From: Phragmites australis
Taxonomy: Eukaryota; Streptophyta; Magnoliopsida; Poales; Poaceae
Assembly: GCF_958298935.1 (NCBI RefSeq)
Contig: NC_084932.1
Coordinates: 22,423,501 to 22,487,500, forward strand
Direction: 5' to 3'
Length of the DNA: 64,000 nt
Below the pieces are notes generated by a model. The model saw only the letters and a list, made by a program, of their open reading frames with translations. It had not been told where the DNA came from and made no database searches. The translations under genes were made by a program, and so were the position numbers. Below are positions 56,001 to 64,000 of this stretch, one piece after another; position 1 is the stretch's first letter, and the number at the start of each line of letters is the position of its first letter.

Positions 56001-56368
56001 TGATGGTCTCTCTGTTTCGGTGCCAATGGGTCAGACTCACAAGGGGAGTCAAGGTCGACAAGTACGGTATGACTACCGTGGACCTCAAACTCGTCGGATA
56101 CAGAGAACAACCATTCGTGCTTGCTAACGATGTTGCACAAGTCTTCTATGTAAAGGACCCGGACCTAGCTAACAAGGAGGAGCGTCACGTGGTTCTTCAA
56201 GGAAAAAGAAAAATCGTCGATGTTGAGAATGTTGTCGACGACGAAGACTACAACAAATTCGAAGACCTGCCTCCTTTTGGAGAGAATGTCGAACTGCTTC
56301 TCATTGATGACACTGCGGAAGCTACCTACATACGCCGCGACCATAACGAAGCATTAATCGTTCAGTGA
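53066..56368 (+). pseudogene. TNP2-family CACTA transposase with six in-frame stops
   Basis: TTTGCAG at 53059-53065 is a good splice acceptor; the exon opens IDRSWMYKERGPEFIVG, the transposase-associated domain. One frame then runs to 56368. HLIRRGFKAGYTRW lies near 53250. The tnp2 domain covers about 53560-54900: QVVCPLGLEVEKIHACANDC, EACRVCNAPRY, VTLCIYNLPPWMCMKRKYLM, DWPALGNLSGQTVKGYNGC, DVMHVEKNVFDSLIGTLLDI. DUF4218-type sequence (YPFERFMEVLKKYVRNRGRP) and a DUF4216-type tail (IWELEYGELMVSLFRCQWV) follow. Stops lie at 53219, 54005, 54773, 54923, 55271 and 55373 (first base); no frameshift is needed. Length (about 1100 codons) is normal for the family. Confidence 0.95.
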
Positions 56369-56640
56369 AAGCAGCTTTCATGTATTTGGTAAAATTTGTA
56401 TAATATTTAGGTTAAGCTTTATTTTGTATGAAGGACATGTATGAGTGATGTAATAATATGCTTTAATTTATATCGAGTGCATATTGAATTTTTCTAGAAT
56501 TATTTTTCAACATAAAACAAGTTAAAAAGATTTTATAAAATTTATTTGCAATTTTCTAGAATTAAAACTAATTTTATATGCAACAAAGCACATTAATGCA
56601 TTTATTTTGTCAAACAAAGCACATTATAAGAATTAATTTG

Positions 56641-56715
56641 CCGGTTGTACATATAACCGGCACTGATACTAGTATCAGTGCCGGTTGGAAAATAGAACCG
56701 CCACTGATACGTCTC
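56641..56715 (+). promoter_or_regulatory. internal copy of subterminal repeats with a 32-bp perfect palindrome
   Basis: 56655-56686 is a perfect palindrome made of AACCGGCACTGATACT and its complement. CCGGTT (56641-56646) and another TATCAGTGCCGGTT-type unit flank it. Then CTATATTTATC (about 56716) and a GC-rich leader follow, as at the element 5' end. It probably serves as promoter region of the second gene, or is a relic of a head-to-head CACTA junction. Confidence 0.7.
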
Positions 56716-56930
56716 CTATATTTATCTCCAATACTTAGCCGCATCCTCATTCCTCTATTCACCCTAGCGCTACCTTCCTCGTTCGCTTCAGTCACCCGAG
56801 CCCCGACGCGCCGCCGCCTCCTCCCGACGCCGCCCCGACGCGCCGCCGCCTCCTCCGGATGCTGGCCCGACGCGCCGCTGCCTCCTCCCGACGTCGATTT
56901 GTCCCCGAGCCCTCGCCATCGTCACCCCCC

Positions 56931-57019
56931 ATGGAGGAGGAGCCGCCGCCACCCTTGACGCCGACGCCGAGGACCACCTCTCCTGCTCTGCTCTCCTCCA
57001 TCCCCTTCAAGCCCAACGG
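56931..57019 (+). other. exon-like GC-rich segment with canonical splice donor
   Basis: The ATG at 56931 opens MEEEPPPPLTPTPRT, continuing LLSSIPFKPNG up to CGG|GTAAGC at 57019/57020. The 5' flank (56805-56895) contains about three imperfect copies of CCCGACGCGCCGCCGCCTCC. Composition shift and splice donor fit a first exon, either of the second CACTA gene or of another captured host gene. No protein family is recognised. Confidence 0.4.
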
Positions 57020-57375
57020 GTAAGCACCATCCCGTCCTCCCCAACGAAATTTGTGATAAGGATGGAAGAATTTGGGAGAAATAGAGGAACTACGAACTAG
57101 GGTTCTATAGCTTAGTGCTATGAAAATTCAAGTGACTGGATTACCTAAATACATGTGAAAAATGTGAAGTTCAAATATACATATATGCGAGACTATTTTT
57201 GTTCTGTGAAATGTGAGCTGTTTGGAGATATTGAGCCCCTTTGGTTTGAAAACTGTTGAGCTCCAGAGAGTACAATTTAAGTTGATAGTGCCATTGTTGT
57301 TGATCCATTAGGGAGGTTGAGTGTAGATGTTATGTGCTGCAATGATCTGTAATCCTTCGGTACATGTATAATTGT

Positions 57376-57617
57376 ACAAACATTTATATTGTAATTCATG
57401 ATTCGAAGTTAACTAGTGCAAGCTCCGTTGGCAAATATGATTCTTTTATGAAGGCTACGGTGTTGGAATTCGCTCATGTTTCCTTTGTCATGATTACCTT
57501 GTAGTGTAGTCTTGGTATGAGAATACATCTAGTGCTGCACCCCTTAAAGTTACCATGCTACCATTCATTTTCCACATACAGTCATGCAAAAACTCTTATT
57601 GTTTTGGTTATATAGTG
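57376..57617 (+). repeat. direct repeat, copy 1
   Basis: 57475-57617 (143 bp) appears identical base for base to 58133-58275, and 57376-57400 to 58112-58136. Copy 1 has 78 bp between these two parts that copy 2 lacks. Confidence 0.93.
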
Positions 57618-57631
57618 CTTGCTGTGAATAC

Positions 57632-57673
57632 CGTCAAGAAGTTGAGGAAGTATTGGTCGGATCTCATCAAGAT
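57632..57673 (-). pseudogene. captured importin exon B
   Basis: 42 bp between TGCAG and GTATTC on the minus strand. It encodes (D)LDEIRPILPQLLD, a highly conserved HEAT-repeat helix of importin-7/8 proteins. Confidence 0.85.
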
Positions 57674-57759
57674 CTGCAGAAAAAAACTAATTGTAGTTAA
57701 TGAACCAAAACACCAAATCAATAATTGAGTACGTAGCTACAAAATCAAATAGAGCTTGC

Positions 57760-57919
57760 CTGTGCATGATTCAACGAAAGAACGGAGGGCAAAGACTGAA
57801 TCAACTCGGACAGAAAGTTCAGCATCACGCATACCAGATATAACACAATGCATAGCTTTGCGAAAGTTATTCTGGTCAGAGAACTTGATGTGTGCATACT
57901 GTTCAGCAACCCATGCTGC
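57760..57919 (-). pseudogene. captured importin exon A
   Basis: 160 bp between TACTAG and the GC donor GCAAGC on the minus strand. The frame is fully open over 53 codons, with no damage beyond conservative differences. Confidence 0.87.
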
Positions 57920-58111
57920 CTAGTACCCATATAATAGTCAGTTTGAAGACATCAAGTATATCAAGGAAATTCTAGGAAAATAAGTATTGAACAGTTAAAC
58001 TAGATACAATTACTAAAAAAGAAAGATGGTAAGAAAATGTATTCATCAGTACAAAGGACTCAAACTATGAAAGTAAAATAGAATGTATAAGTAAAGAGGA
58101 CTCCTACAGTA

Positions 58112-58275
58112 ACAAACATTTATATTGTAATTCATGTTTCCTTTGTCATGATTACCTTGTAGTGTAGTCTTGGTATGAGAATACATCTAGTGCTGCACCC
58201 CTTAAAGTTACCATGCTACCATTCATTTTCCACATACAGTCATGCAAAAACTCTTATTGTTTTGGTTATATAGTG
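58112..58275 (+). repeat. direct repeat, copy 2 (filler-like)
   Basis: Copy of 57376-57617 lacking 78 bp. The join lies within TCATG, which borders both ends of the missing piece in copy 1, so it is a microhomology junction. It directly follows the importin fragment. Confidence 0.92.
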
Positions 58276-58811
58276 GTGATGTAATTGAGCCATTTTAGCT
58301 AAAAGTAGCCTAATCTTTCTCCTTTTTTCCTTTATAATTTTGGGTTTCCTTTTAAAAGAAATTCGTCTTTTATGTTACTTGACGTGTCGATCGAGTTAGA
58401 GTTGAAAGTTCGTATTTGCTTTATTATTGTCCATGTTGTCCAATTGGGAGTAATTGCGATGCACAGGTAGCCGTGGCTGGTGAAGTCGTCATTGTCCAAT
58501 TGTGATATCTTTGACCCAGTCATTGTTAAATTCTAATACAACTCATTCTAATATATTTTTATTTGAATTTAAATCTTGTGAAACCGGAAAACTATAACAA
58601 GGCAACTTTTTGCAATAAATGTTAGAAAAATGGTCACTTGGTGATGTATCCCAGAATAAGTAGATTAGCTGGTTACGTGAATGAAAATATCGAGGTTTGA
58701 TCTTTGTTTCTTTTTGATCGAGCTCATTGAGTCAATAGGTGTTGTAAGGCCGCCACCATTACAATATTTTTTTTTTATCTCAAACCATGCAATTTTCCAA
58801 TAATTGGACTA

Positions 58812-58920
58812 GCTTTGTATATATAGCTTTGTCATTGATTCTAATATGTGCCTTTCATTTGAATATATAGCTTTGTATATATAGCTTTGAATATAGCTTT
58901 GTATATATAGCTTTGTCATA
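58812..58920 (+). repeat. AT-rich short tandem repeat (AGCTTTGTATATAT)
   Basis: About five units of TATATAGCTTTGTATA-like sequence, with one longer interruption at 58835-58863. Probably slippage-generated; no regulatory role is evident. Confidence 0.75.
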
Positions 58921-58971
58921 AATTGGTATGTCATATGTGTTTTCCTATCCGTTTTGGATGGTTGTAGAACA

Positions 58972-59316
58972 ATGACTGATGGTTGGGCGTGGACCATCGA
59001 AAAGATCGATGATATAGTTGTAGACCTAAGGAAGATGGCTAACGAAAGCTTCGATCCCTGTTCGTGCAAGTGCTCTATGGATGCGAACCGGCTTGTACTC
59101 CAAATTGAGGAGGTAGTGAGCAGGCTTCAGAAGTTGTCCATTCAATCAGCCGAGGTGCTGGACCGTCAAGATGTTGGCCACCTTGAGGGCGATGATGTGG
59201 ATTCTAGCGTGGACCTGAACGACGTGGTTCCTTATGACTACGTTGAGGGCGATGATGTTAGCCACATTGAGGGCGATGAGTACTGGTGGTTGCCGAGTGA
59301 CGACAGTGACGAGTAG
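58972..59316 (+). CDS. small acidic protein frame between the CACTA genes, unknown
   Basis: The first ATG at 58972 gives 114 codons: MTDGWAWTIEKIDDIVVDLR, CSCKCSMDANRLVLQIEEVV (a likely amphipathic helix), then a repeated HLEGDDV / YVEGDDVSHIEGDEYWW acidic tail. The frame is undamaged, unlike its neighbours. It may be an upstream exon or a separate small gene of the CACTA element, or captured sequence. I do not recognise a family. Confidence 0.4.
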   Translation: MTDGWAWTIEKIDDIVVDLRKMANESFDPCSCKCSMDANRLVLQIEEVVSRLQKLSIQSAEVLDRQDVGHLEGDDVDSSVDLNDVVPYDYVEGDDVSHIEGDEYWWLPSDDSDE

Positions 59317-59569
59317 TTTGAATGTATAATGCTTGTGTGGACCTGATTATTATGTGCTCTGTACTCTGGCTATGAATACTTGCATAACTGAAACTGATGT
59401 ATGTTGTACTTATGGACCTGATCAATATGTTGTACTTTTGTATTTCTGTATGCCTTATGCCCTTGCATTTTACATCCCTTTCTCCTCATTTCTTCTATGT
59501 TCCAGTATAGCATTCGGTTTTAGATTATCTCTAAATCAAGTGCTTCTTGTGTCTAAAATGTTGATGTAG

Positions 59570-61214
59570 GAATGACATGTACGAAATCCAACCGCCGTGC
59601 ACGGCCCCGTCCCGTCCCCCTCTGATACAAGGTCCCTCAAGTCCGGCTCCAGCCTCAGTACATGATGAGCCTGCAAACATGGAGCCGGACCAGACATGGG
59701 GCGGTAGCCCGAGGTTGTACTTGAACATGGAACAATTTGAGTTGGAGACGGCCGCTGAGGCTGCGCAGGGCACGGCCGAAGATGATGCACCGGAGGGTTA
59801 GATCGACCCTGATGCTGATGCTCCGGGTGGTGACGAGATGACTGGAGAAGAGAGGAGTGGACGAGGTCCCAGCAGGATGCCTGAGGGACGTTTCATCATC
59901 GCGGAGGTCAATGCAGTCGGGGAGCCCACGAGACGAAAAGTTATTCTGGGCCCGTACAAGACAGCAATCGGGTGTCTGGTGAGAGACCATGTCACAGTCA
60001 CATACAGAACTTGGAGAGGCAGATGGGATGATGTGTGGGTGGTTCCCGGAAATATCAAGGATCTTATGTGGGGCAAGTTGTTGGCAAAGTTTGAGTTCCC
60101 TGAAGGATGCAGCATGGCCAAAGCGAAGAGTTGTGCCCTATCAACAATGTCCATCGCGTTCAAGAATTTCAAGGGTAAGCTGTGGAGAAATTATGGCTTG
60201 GTGGGCCGGACACCAAAATAGGACCATTATCCGACGGTTCAACCATTCTGGAATGATTTCATAGAGCACAAGCGTTCAGAGGAAGCACAAAGACTAAGCG
60301 GGATCAACAAAGCCAACTCCCAGAAGAACGCGTACCCCCACAGAACTGGCTCGCGTGGGTACGTGAGGAAATACGATGAGTGGGATGAGATGGAAGAACA
60401 AGTAACCCGCAGTGGTGCCACACCTCAGACGGCTCCCTGGATTGAATGGGCGAAGTACTATCTGTACGCGAGAGGGGTGACCTTGGCGGCAGATGGCAAT
60501 CTGAACTTCAAAAGCGACAAAGAACAGGAAGTGATGCAGAGAATTGCAGATACCCACACCCAGGCTTTCCAAGGCTCTTTCAGGCCGGATAGGGAGAACA
60601 ACCAGTTAACCTTGGCACTAGGAACCAAGGAGCACCCAGGTCGCACCAGAGGCAAGGGTGTGGTGCCCTGGAAAGAGGGATTTCCAGAATCCGCCGAAAG
60701 TTATAGGAGTCGGAAGAGAAGGAGAGAAGAGCTGGAAGACCTGCTGGCTGTAGTGCGACAAGAACTTGTGCAAGAGCATCAGATGACAGACGCCAAAATC
60801 AGAGAAATCAAAGAATCATTTCAGCAAGGAATCAGGGAGCAGCAAGGCGAAGAAAATATTGTGAGCCCTGGTGGTCGTCGGAGCAGCTACGCGTCCGCGG
60901 GGTTTGGAGAAGAAGAATTAGCCCGTTTCCCCGTGGATGACATCACAGAAAGCAAGGTGTGCAAGCTTGTCGTGCCCACTATGAACATTACCATCACGGT
61001 GGCTATGAGGCAGGTCGACCAATGCGTCGAAGGGTCTCTCTTGAACGATCTTCCGATACCACGGGGATACGCTAAGGTCCATGTGGACTCCATGCGAAAA
61101 CCGTACCGTAAGCTTGACATGCATGGGGCCCTGGCCCTGGCCCTGGCTCTGCGTGCGTGTCGTGCTAGAGATACTTACTACCTGCACACAGGTCTATCTA
61201 CAGCTAGAAAATAG
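59570..61214 (+). pseudogene. TNPA-like second CACTA gene (Transposase_24 / DUF8039 type) with two stops
   Basis: GATGTAG (59563-59569) is a splice acceptor; the first ATG is at 59577. One frame runs to 61214 (about 546 codons) with stops at 59799-59801 and 60219-60221 only. GRFIIAEVNAVGEPTRRK, AIGCLVRDHVTVTYRTW, WGKLLAKFEFPEG and MSIAFKNFKGKLWRNYG form the plant Transposase_24 region. YVRKYDEWDEMEEQVTR and NQLTLALGTKEHPGRTRGKG follow, then a Lys/Glu-rich coiled segment (SRKRRREELEDLLAVVRQEL). Last comes a DUF8039-like domain (CKLVVPTMNITITVAMRQVD, EGSLLNDLPIPRGYAKVHVD). Such proteins accompany TNP2 in grass CACTA elements and probably bind the element ends. Confidence 0.9.
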
Positions 61215-62062
61215 GAGCATGGATGCACGAGCATGACGAGACAGGTGCCTGCGCGGTTTTGTTACTCGTTTCAAACTTCTACGCCTTTTGGTTCGAAACC
61301 AAACCTCTCGGCATATTGCCTCATGTTTCTTAAGTAGGTGTTTGGTTCTTAGCTAGTTGCAGCTTAGGCATGTCAAACCCACGTGTCATAGACATAGAGT
61401 TGTGGCAAGATTGTCTTGATCATTCAAGTTGTGGCGCTGTTTCTATCGGCCACAACTTACCGAGTTAGGAAAATATGTTTTGCAAGCTAAGGTTGAGACA
61501 AAACAGGACGACATATATGCGTATAGGTCTGAGACATTCCCATGTCGATACTAGATGTTTAAATGGTGTTATTTATTTACCTTGCGTTCCAAACGAAACC
61601 TTAATTAGTTGGTTCTACAAAATGTCAACCAACCTCCACCCATATTTTGTGCTGGTTAGTTATTTGAATTGACCACCATGATGCACATAAATTTTTTTAT
61701 TTTTCAAAATGGATGCTTATTTTTGCAATTTTTATTTAAAAAATATAAAATTAAAAAGTTCACACATCCATGTACTCATGTATAGTACACATATAACTAG
61801 CAGTTATAGTGGATATATATCTGCTCACCAGCTATTCAAAACAAGAGGATAAGGGGACACATTGTGCTTTCAGCCTCCTTGCATGGTCTAATCTCCAACA
61901 ACACCTCCACAGTCCCTCAATAAAGCGCACAGTCCACTACCCACACAGGCATGCAGAGTAGTCTTCTCCCTCACGCCAGGACAGATGAACCCAGTGGCAT
62001 GCATGAACCAAAAACAATGTATTACTATTGAGAATTACTAACTTGCATAGATCATCAAATTG
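61215..62062. other. intergenic or CACTA 3' flank, nothing identified
   Basis: No conserved frame, no GTAGTG-type CACTA terminus and no GTGCCGGTT repeats were found. 61680-61850 is AT-rich. Confidence 0.5.
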
Positions 62063-62335
62063 CACTACACCATGGTACCAAATTACCGTCATTCGTCAGT
62101 TGGTAAAAGTAGGTCATCACCGATACGCCATTGGTCGTTAAAGGTGAACGACAAACTGTCGGTCGATGATTCAAGATTTACAGAGAAACAATTGGTCGGT
62201 AATTATCTCAATGTTCAGTGTTGAAATGTTAGTCGGCAATTGATATAATTTATGTTGAATCATCGGTCGGGAAAACTTAGTATCTGATGATCGGTCTGCG
62301 ATTAGACAAGGCGGGAGGGGGGAAATTTTAGGCGC
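62063..62335 (+). mobile_element. terminus of a second CACTA element
   Basis: CACTACACCATGG at 62063 is followed by subterminal repeats on the theme TCGGTCG: TTGGTCGTTAAAGG, GTCGGTCGATGATTC, TTGGTCGGTAATT, GTTAGTCGGCAATTG, ATCATCGGTCGGGAAA. This differs from the GTGCCGGTT family upstream, so it is a separate CACTA family. The opposite end is not in the window. The HIT-domain exons lie inside if this element extends rightward. Confidence 0.75.
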
Positions 62336-63060
62336 CTCCGAAATCCAGCAGCAGCAAACAGTTACACCAAAAGCCCCTTCCCAAAAGCCCCCGCACGAAG
62401 CCTCCCAAAATCCTCAGCCTCCAGTACGCCGCTGCCATTGCACTCCCCTCCTCCAATCCAGTCACCACAGATCACCGCCGGCAGCTCAATCCCGTGCATC
62501 CTCCGTCCACCTTGGCCGCCACCGCCGTCGCTTCTCCCGTGGCCGTTCTGCTTCCCCCCGCTCTACGGCTTCCCGTCATTCCCCGTCCGCCACCACGACC
62601 ACCACTGGGGACGAGGACCCGATGGGCGCCATCGACGGCACCGTCACAACCCCCCATCTTCCCCTTCTCCAACGGCAACCCCGTGTAGCTGCCGCTTCTA
62701 TCTCCCCCAAGCTGAGTGCTTCCCCTCTCTACCTCTAAGCAAATCGAGTTGAACCCGTGTGAAATCGATCTCCAGATTCAATCTCCACACGAACTCCATC
62801 CCTATCCGCCAAATCCATAAAAAATCTCAACGAATCCGAGTTCAATCTGACCACCTCGGATCCTGGGTGCCGCCTATGTATAGCAAGGGAGTTTGATCTA
62901 CAGGAGGGGGGGGGGCAGATTGAAGAAATGGGCAGATCCCTGCTGCTGGGCTCGGGCGGAGCCCCTGCTGTCGCTGCCCATGGCGGACGGAGGAGAGAGG
63001 ACGGAGGCCCTGCCACCCTCGCTGCAACCCAAAGTACAGGAGGAGAGTTAGTAACGCTGC
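62336..63060. other. GC-rich leader-like segment, unidentified
   Basis: Pro-codon-rich open frames occur on both strands (62438-62752 +, 63079-62735 -), with a G9-10 run near 62908. It resembles the 5' end of a grass gene or a patchwork of captured pieces. The expected first exon of the HIT gene (an FCQI-type motif) was not found here in any frame. Confidence 0.35.
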
Positions 63061-63308
63061 CATTATTTACTTGATGCAAAGATTGTATAAAGCGTTGAGC
63101 TCTTTTTGCTGGCTATCTTTGATAAGCCTTTGACATACAATTTTGCCCATGATTTAGCCTTAGCATCAAAGCTGAATTCAGTTCTTCCATTCACTGCCAA
63201 AGGGAACTATTGACTCATTATTTTTCTAATGATCTTGCACCTGTATATGCCCAATTTCTTTGCTTGAAGATTTGTTTTCTAATTTATTGTGCCGAGCGAT
63301 GTTTGCAG

Positions 63309-63812
63309 GCACTATCTTGCCATACCCATTGCGCATATACCAACTGTAAATAACCTTGAGAGAACCAAAGATGATCACCAATTAGGTGGGTACCCTCTTG
63401 TTTCTTGCTTCTTATAACCCTGGTTTGCTGCTGCATATCTTTATGCATGGTTATGCAAACCGGACTGCTTTGTGAAGTGTGAGCTGCATCATCTTTTTGT
63501 TCTTTTTAGTCAGTCACATGGTGAAGGTGGGGAAAGATTTGTTCAATCGAGATGCTCCTGATTCTGAGGAACACAAGTATTACCAAAAGGAATATATTTG
63601 ATCAGTTTGTGTTGTATACTTGTATGTCTTCTCCAGAGCTCTCATATGCTGGCAACATTAATATGTTGTTTACACAAGATACTTATTCTACATTATCACT
63701 GTCTACTCTCTTATATGTGTGGCCTGTCTTACAGGTTTGGGTTTCATCAGCCCCCATTTAATAGTGTTGATCACCTTCATCTTCACTGCCTGGCACTGCC
63801 ATTTATGCCTAG
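63309..63812 (+). pseudogene. HINT4-like HIT-domain gene, three exons, first exon missing
   Basis: HINT4-type proteins are histidine-triad nucleotide hydrolases; the Arabidopsis member acts on adenosine 5'-phosphosulfate. Exon 63309-63385 (TTTGCAG before, TTAG|GTGGGT after) reads HYLAIPIAHIPTVNNLERTK. Exon 63510-63576 (TTTTTAG before, CACAA|GTATTA after) reads SHMVKVGKDLFNRDAPDSEE. Exon 63735-63812 (TTACAG before, CCTAG|GTACTC after) reads FGFHQPPFNSVDHLHLHC, then LALPFMPR. Codon phases join in frame across both introns. The catalytic His triad H-x-H-x-H lies at 63772-63786. The N-terminal exon (residues before RHYL) is absent from the window, and the C-terminal exon would start beyond 63812 and is not visible to 64000. 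Confidence 0.87.
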
Positions 63813-64000
63813 GTACTCGAGTTTTGAGATTGATGCTTTCCTTTTTCGACAATAGGGAGACTGATGCTTAGAATAGGACATTTACTTCCCATCTAAAATT
63901 ATCATAACACTTCATGTAACAGTTGGAGAGAAGTTAAATATACACCTTTGGGACCCTTAGGGGGTTTTTATTGAAGCTGAGGCGCTATTGGAAAGAATAA
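63813..64000 (+). other. downstream intron or flank of the HIT gene
   Basis: Follows a good donor (AG|GTACTC). No acceptor plus HINT4-like C-terminal sequence was found before the window ends. Confidence 0.45.

Larger units (their letters stand above)
57618..58111 (-). pseudogene. importin-7/8-like (SAD2-type) gene fragment, antisense in CACTA
   Basis: On the minus strand, an exon at 57919-57760 preceded by TACTAG reads [33 protein letters not shown] and [15 protein letters not shown]. It ends ACAG|GCAAGC, a GC-type splice donor. After an intron of 86 bp ending TTTTTTCTGCAG, an exon at 57673-57632 reads DLDEIRPILPQLLD and ends at GACG|GTATTC. This matches the middle of plant importin-7/8 orthologues (Arabidopsis SAD2/EMA1), HEAT-repeat nuclear import receptors. 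The codon phase joins cleanly across the intron. Intron sequence is kept, so the fragment came from genomic DNA, not from a processed RNA. No other importin exon is nearby. Confidence 0.85.
51908..61214 (+). mobile_element. CACTA (En/Spm-type) transposon with TNP2 and TNPA-like genes; 3' end not found
   Basis: The 5' end is a CACTACTACAG terminus. AACCGGCACTGATA / TATCAGTGCCGGTT subterminal repeats in both orientations lie between 51945 and 52105. TNP2 (53066-56368) and the TNPA-like gene (59570-61214) have the same orientation, the usual two-gene layout. Between them lie another set of subterminal-type repeats, a GC-rich exon and an antisense importin fragment. No GTAGTG terminus was found after 61214, so the 3' end is lost, decayed or beyond my recognition. 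Confidence 0.88.

Noticed and set aside
61950..62000. Possible CACTA 3' terminus near GCAGAGTAGTC
   Set aside because: Does not end GTAGTG and lacks inverted subterminal repeats; the 3' end remains unassigned.

Overview
This is a repeat-dense nuclear segment from a flowering plant, almost certainly a grass (Poaceae). The basis is the transposon content: a CACTA family with GTGCCGGTT subterminal repeats, Tat- and chromovirus-type Ty3/gypsy elements, Copia elements with long LTRs, and MuDR-like elements with a plant mobile domain gene. Gene fragments also have grass-like GC-rich leaders. Species and chromosome cannot be read from the sequence. I found no intact host gene, no rRNA or tRNA gene and no CRISPR array. 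Nearly every coding trace is a decayed transposon gene.

Layout. (1) 1-9.96 kb: remnant of a Tat-lineage gypsy element (+), with RNase H and integrase relics, tandem repeats in its 3' untranslated region, a G-rich polypurine tract and a long 3' LTR. A block starting TGTAACACCCC (162-3325) sits between its LTR fragment and pol. (2) 9.96-21.6 kb: a complete but dead Copia element (-, 11021-21518) with two LTRs of about 2 kb, inserted into the RNase H gene of a sister Copia copy. (3) 21.6-31.5 kb: a minus-strand element with a 281-bp LTR, then a large non-coding LTR derivative (+) filled with four minisatellite types and carrying an antisense reading frame, inserted in a gypsy integrase. (4) 31.6-36.8 kb: a chromovirus-like gypsy element (-) with gag, protease, reverse transcriptase, RNase H and 5' LTR. 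(5) 36.8-42.6 kb: a second Copia lineage (-) with its 5' LTR, followed by retroelement debris.

(6) 43.7-50.8 kb: a structurally complete Mutator-like element (MULE). It has matching target-site duplications, terminal inverted repeats built from palindromic CGGCACACCGTGTGCCG-type units, a MURA-like transposase and a second gene encoding a plant mobile domain (PMD) protein. (7) 51.9-61.2 kb: an autonomous-type CACTA element (+) with TNP2 and TNPA-like genes, both broken only by in-frame stops. Between the two genes lies an antisense fragment of an importin-7/8-like (SAD2-type) host gene, bordered by a 143-bp direct duplication. (8) 62.06-64.0 kb: the end of a second CACTA element, followed by three spliceable exons of a HINT4-like HIT-domain gene that lack the first exon. 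This is either a captured fragment or the 3' part of a disrupted gene.

The most interesting material is the MULE (PMD cargo, palindromic ends) and the two CACTA-associated host gene fragments. The importin fragment also preserves what looks like the footprint of the repair event that brought it in.
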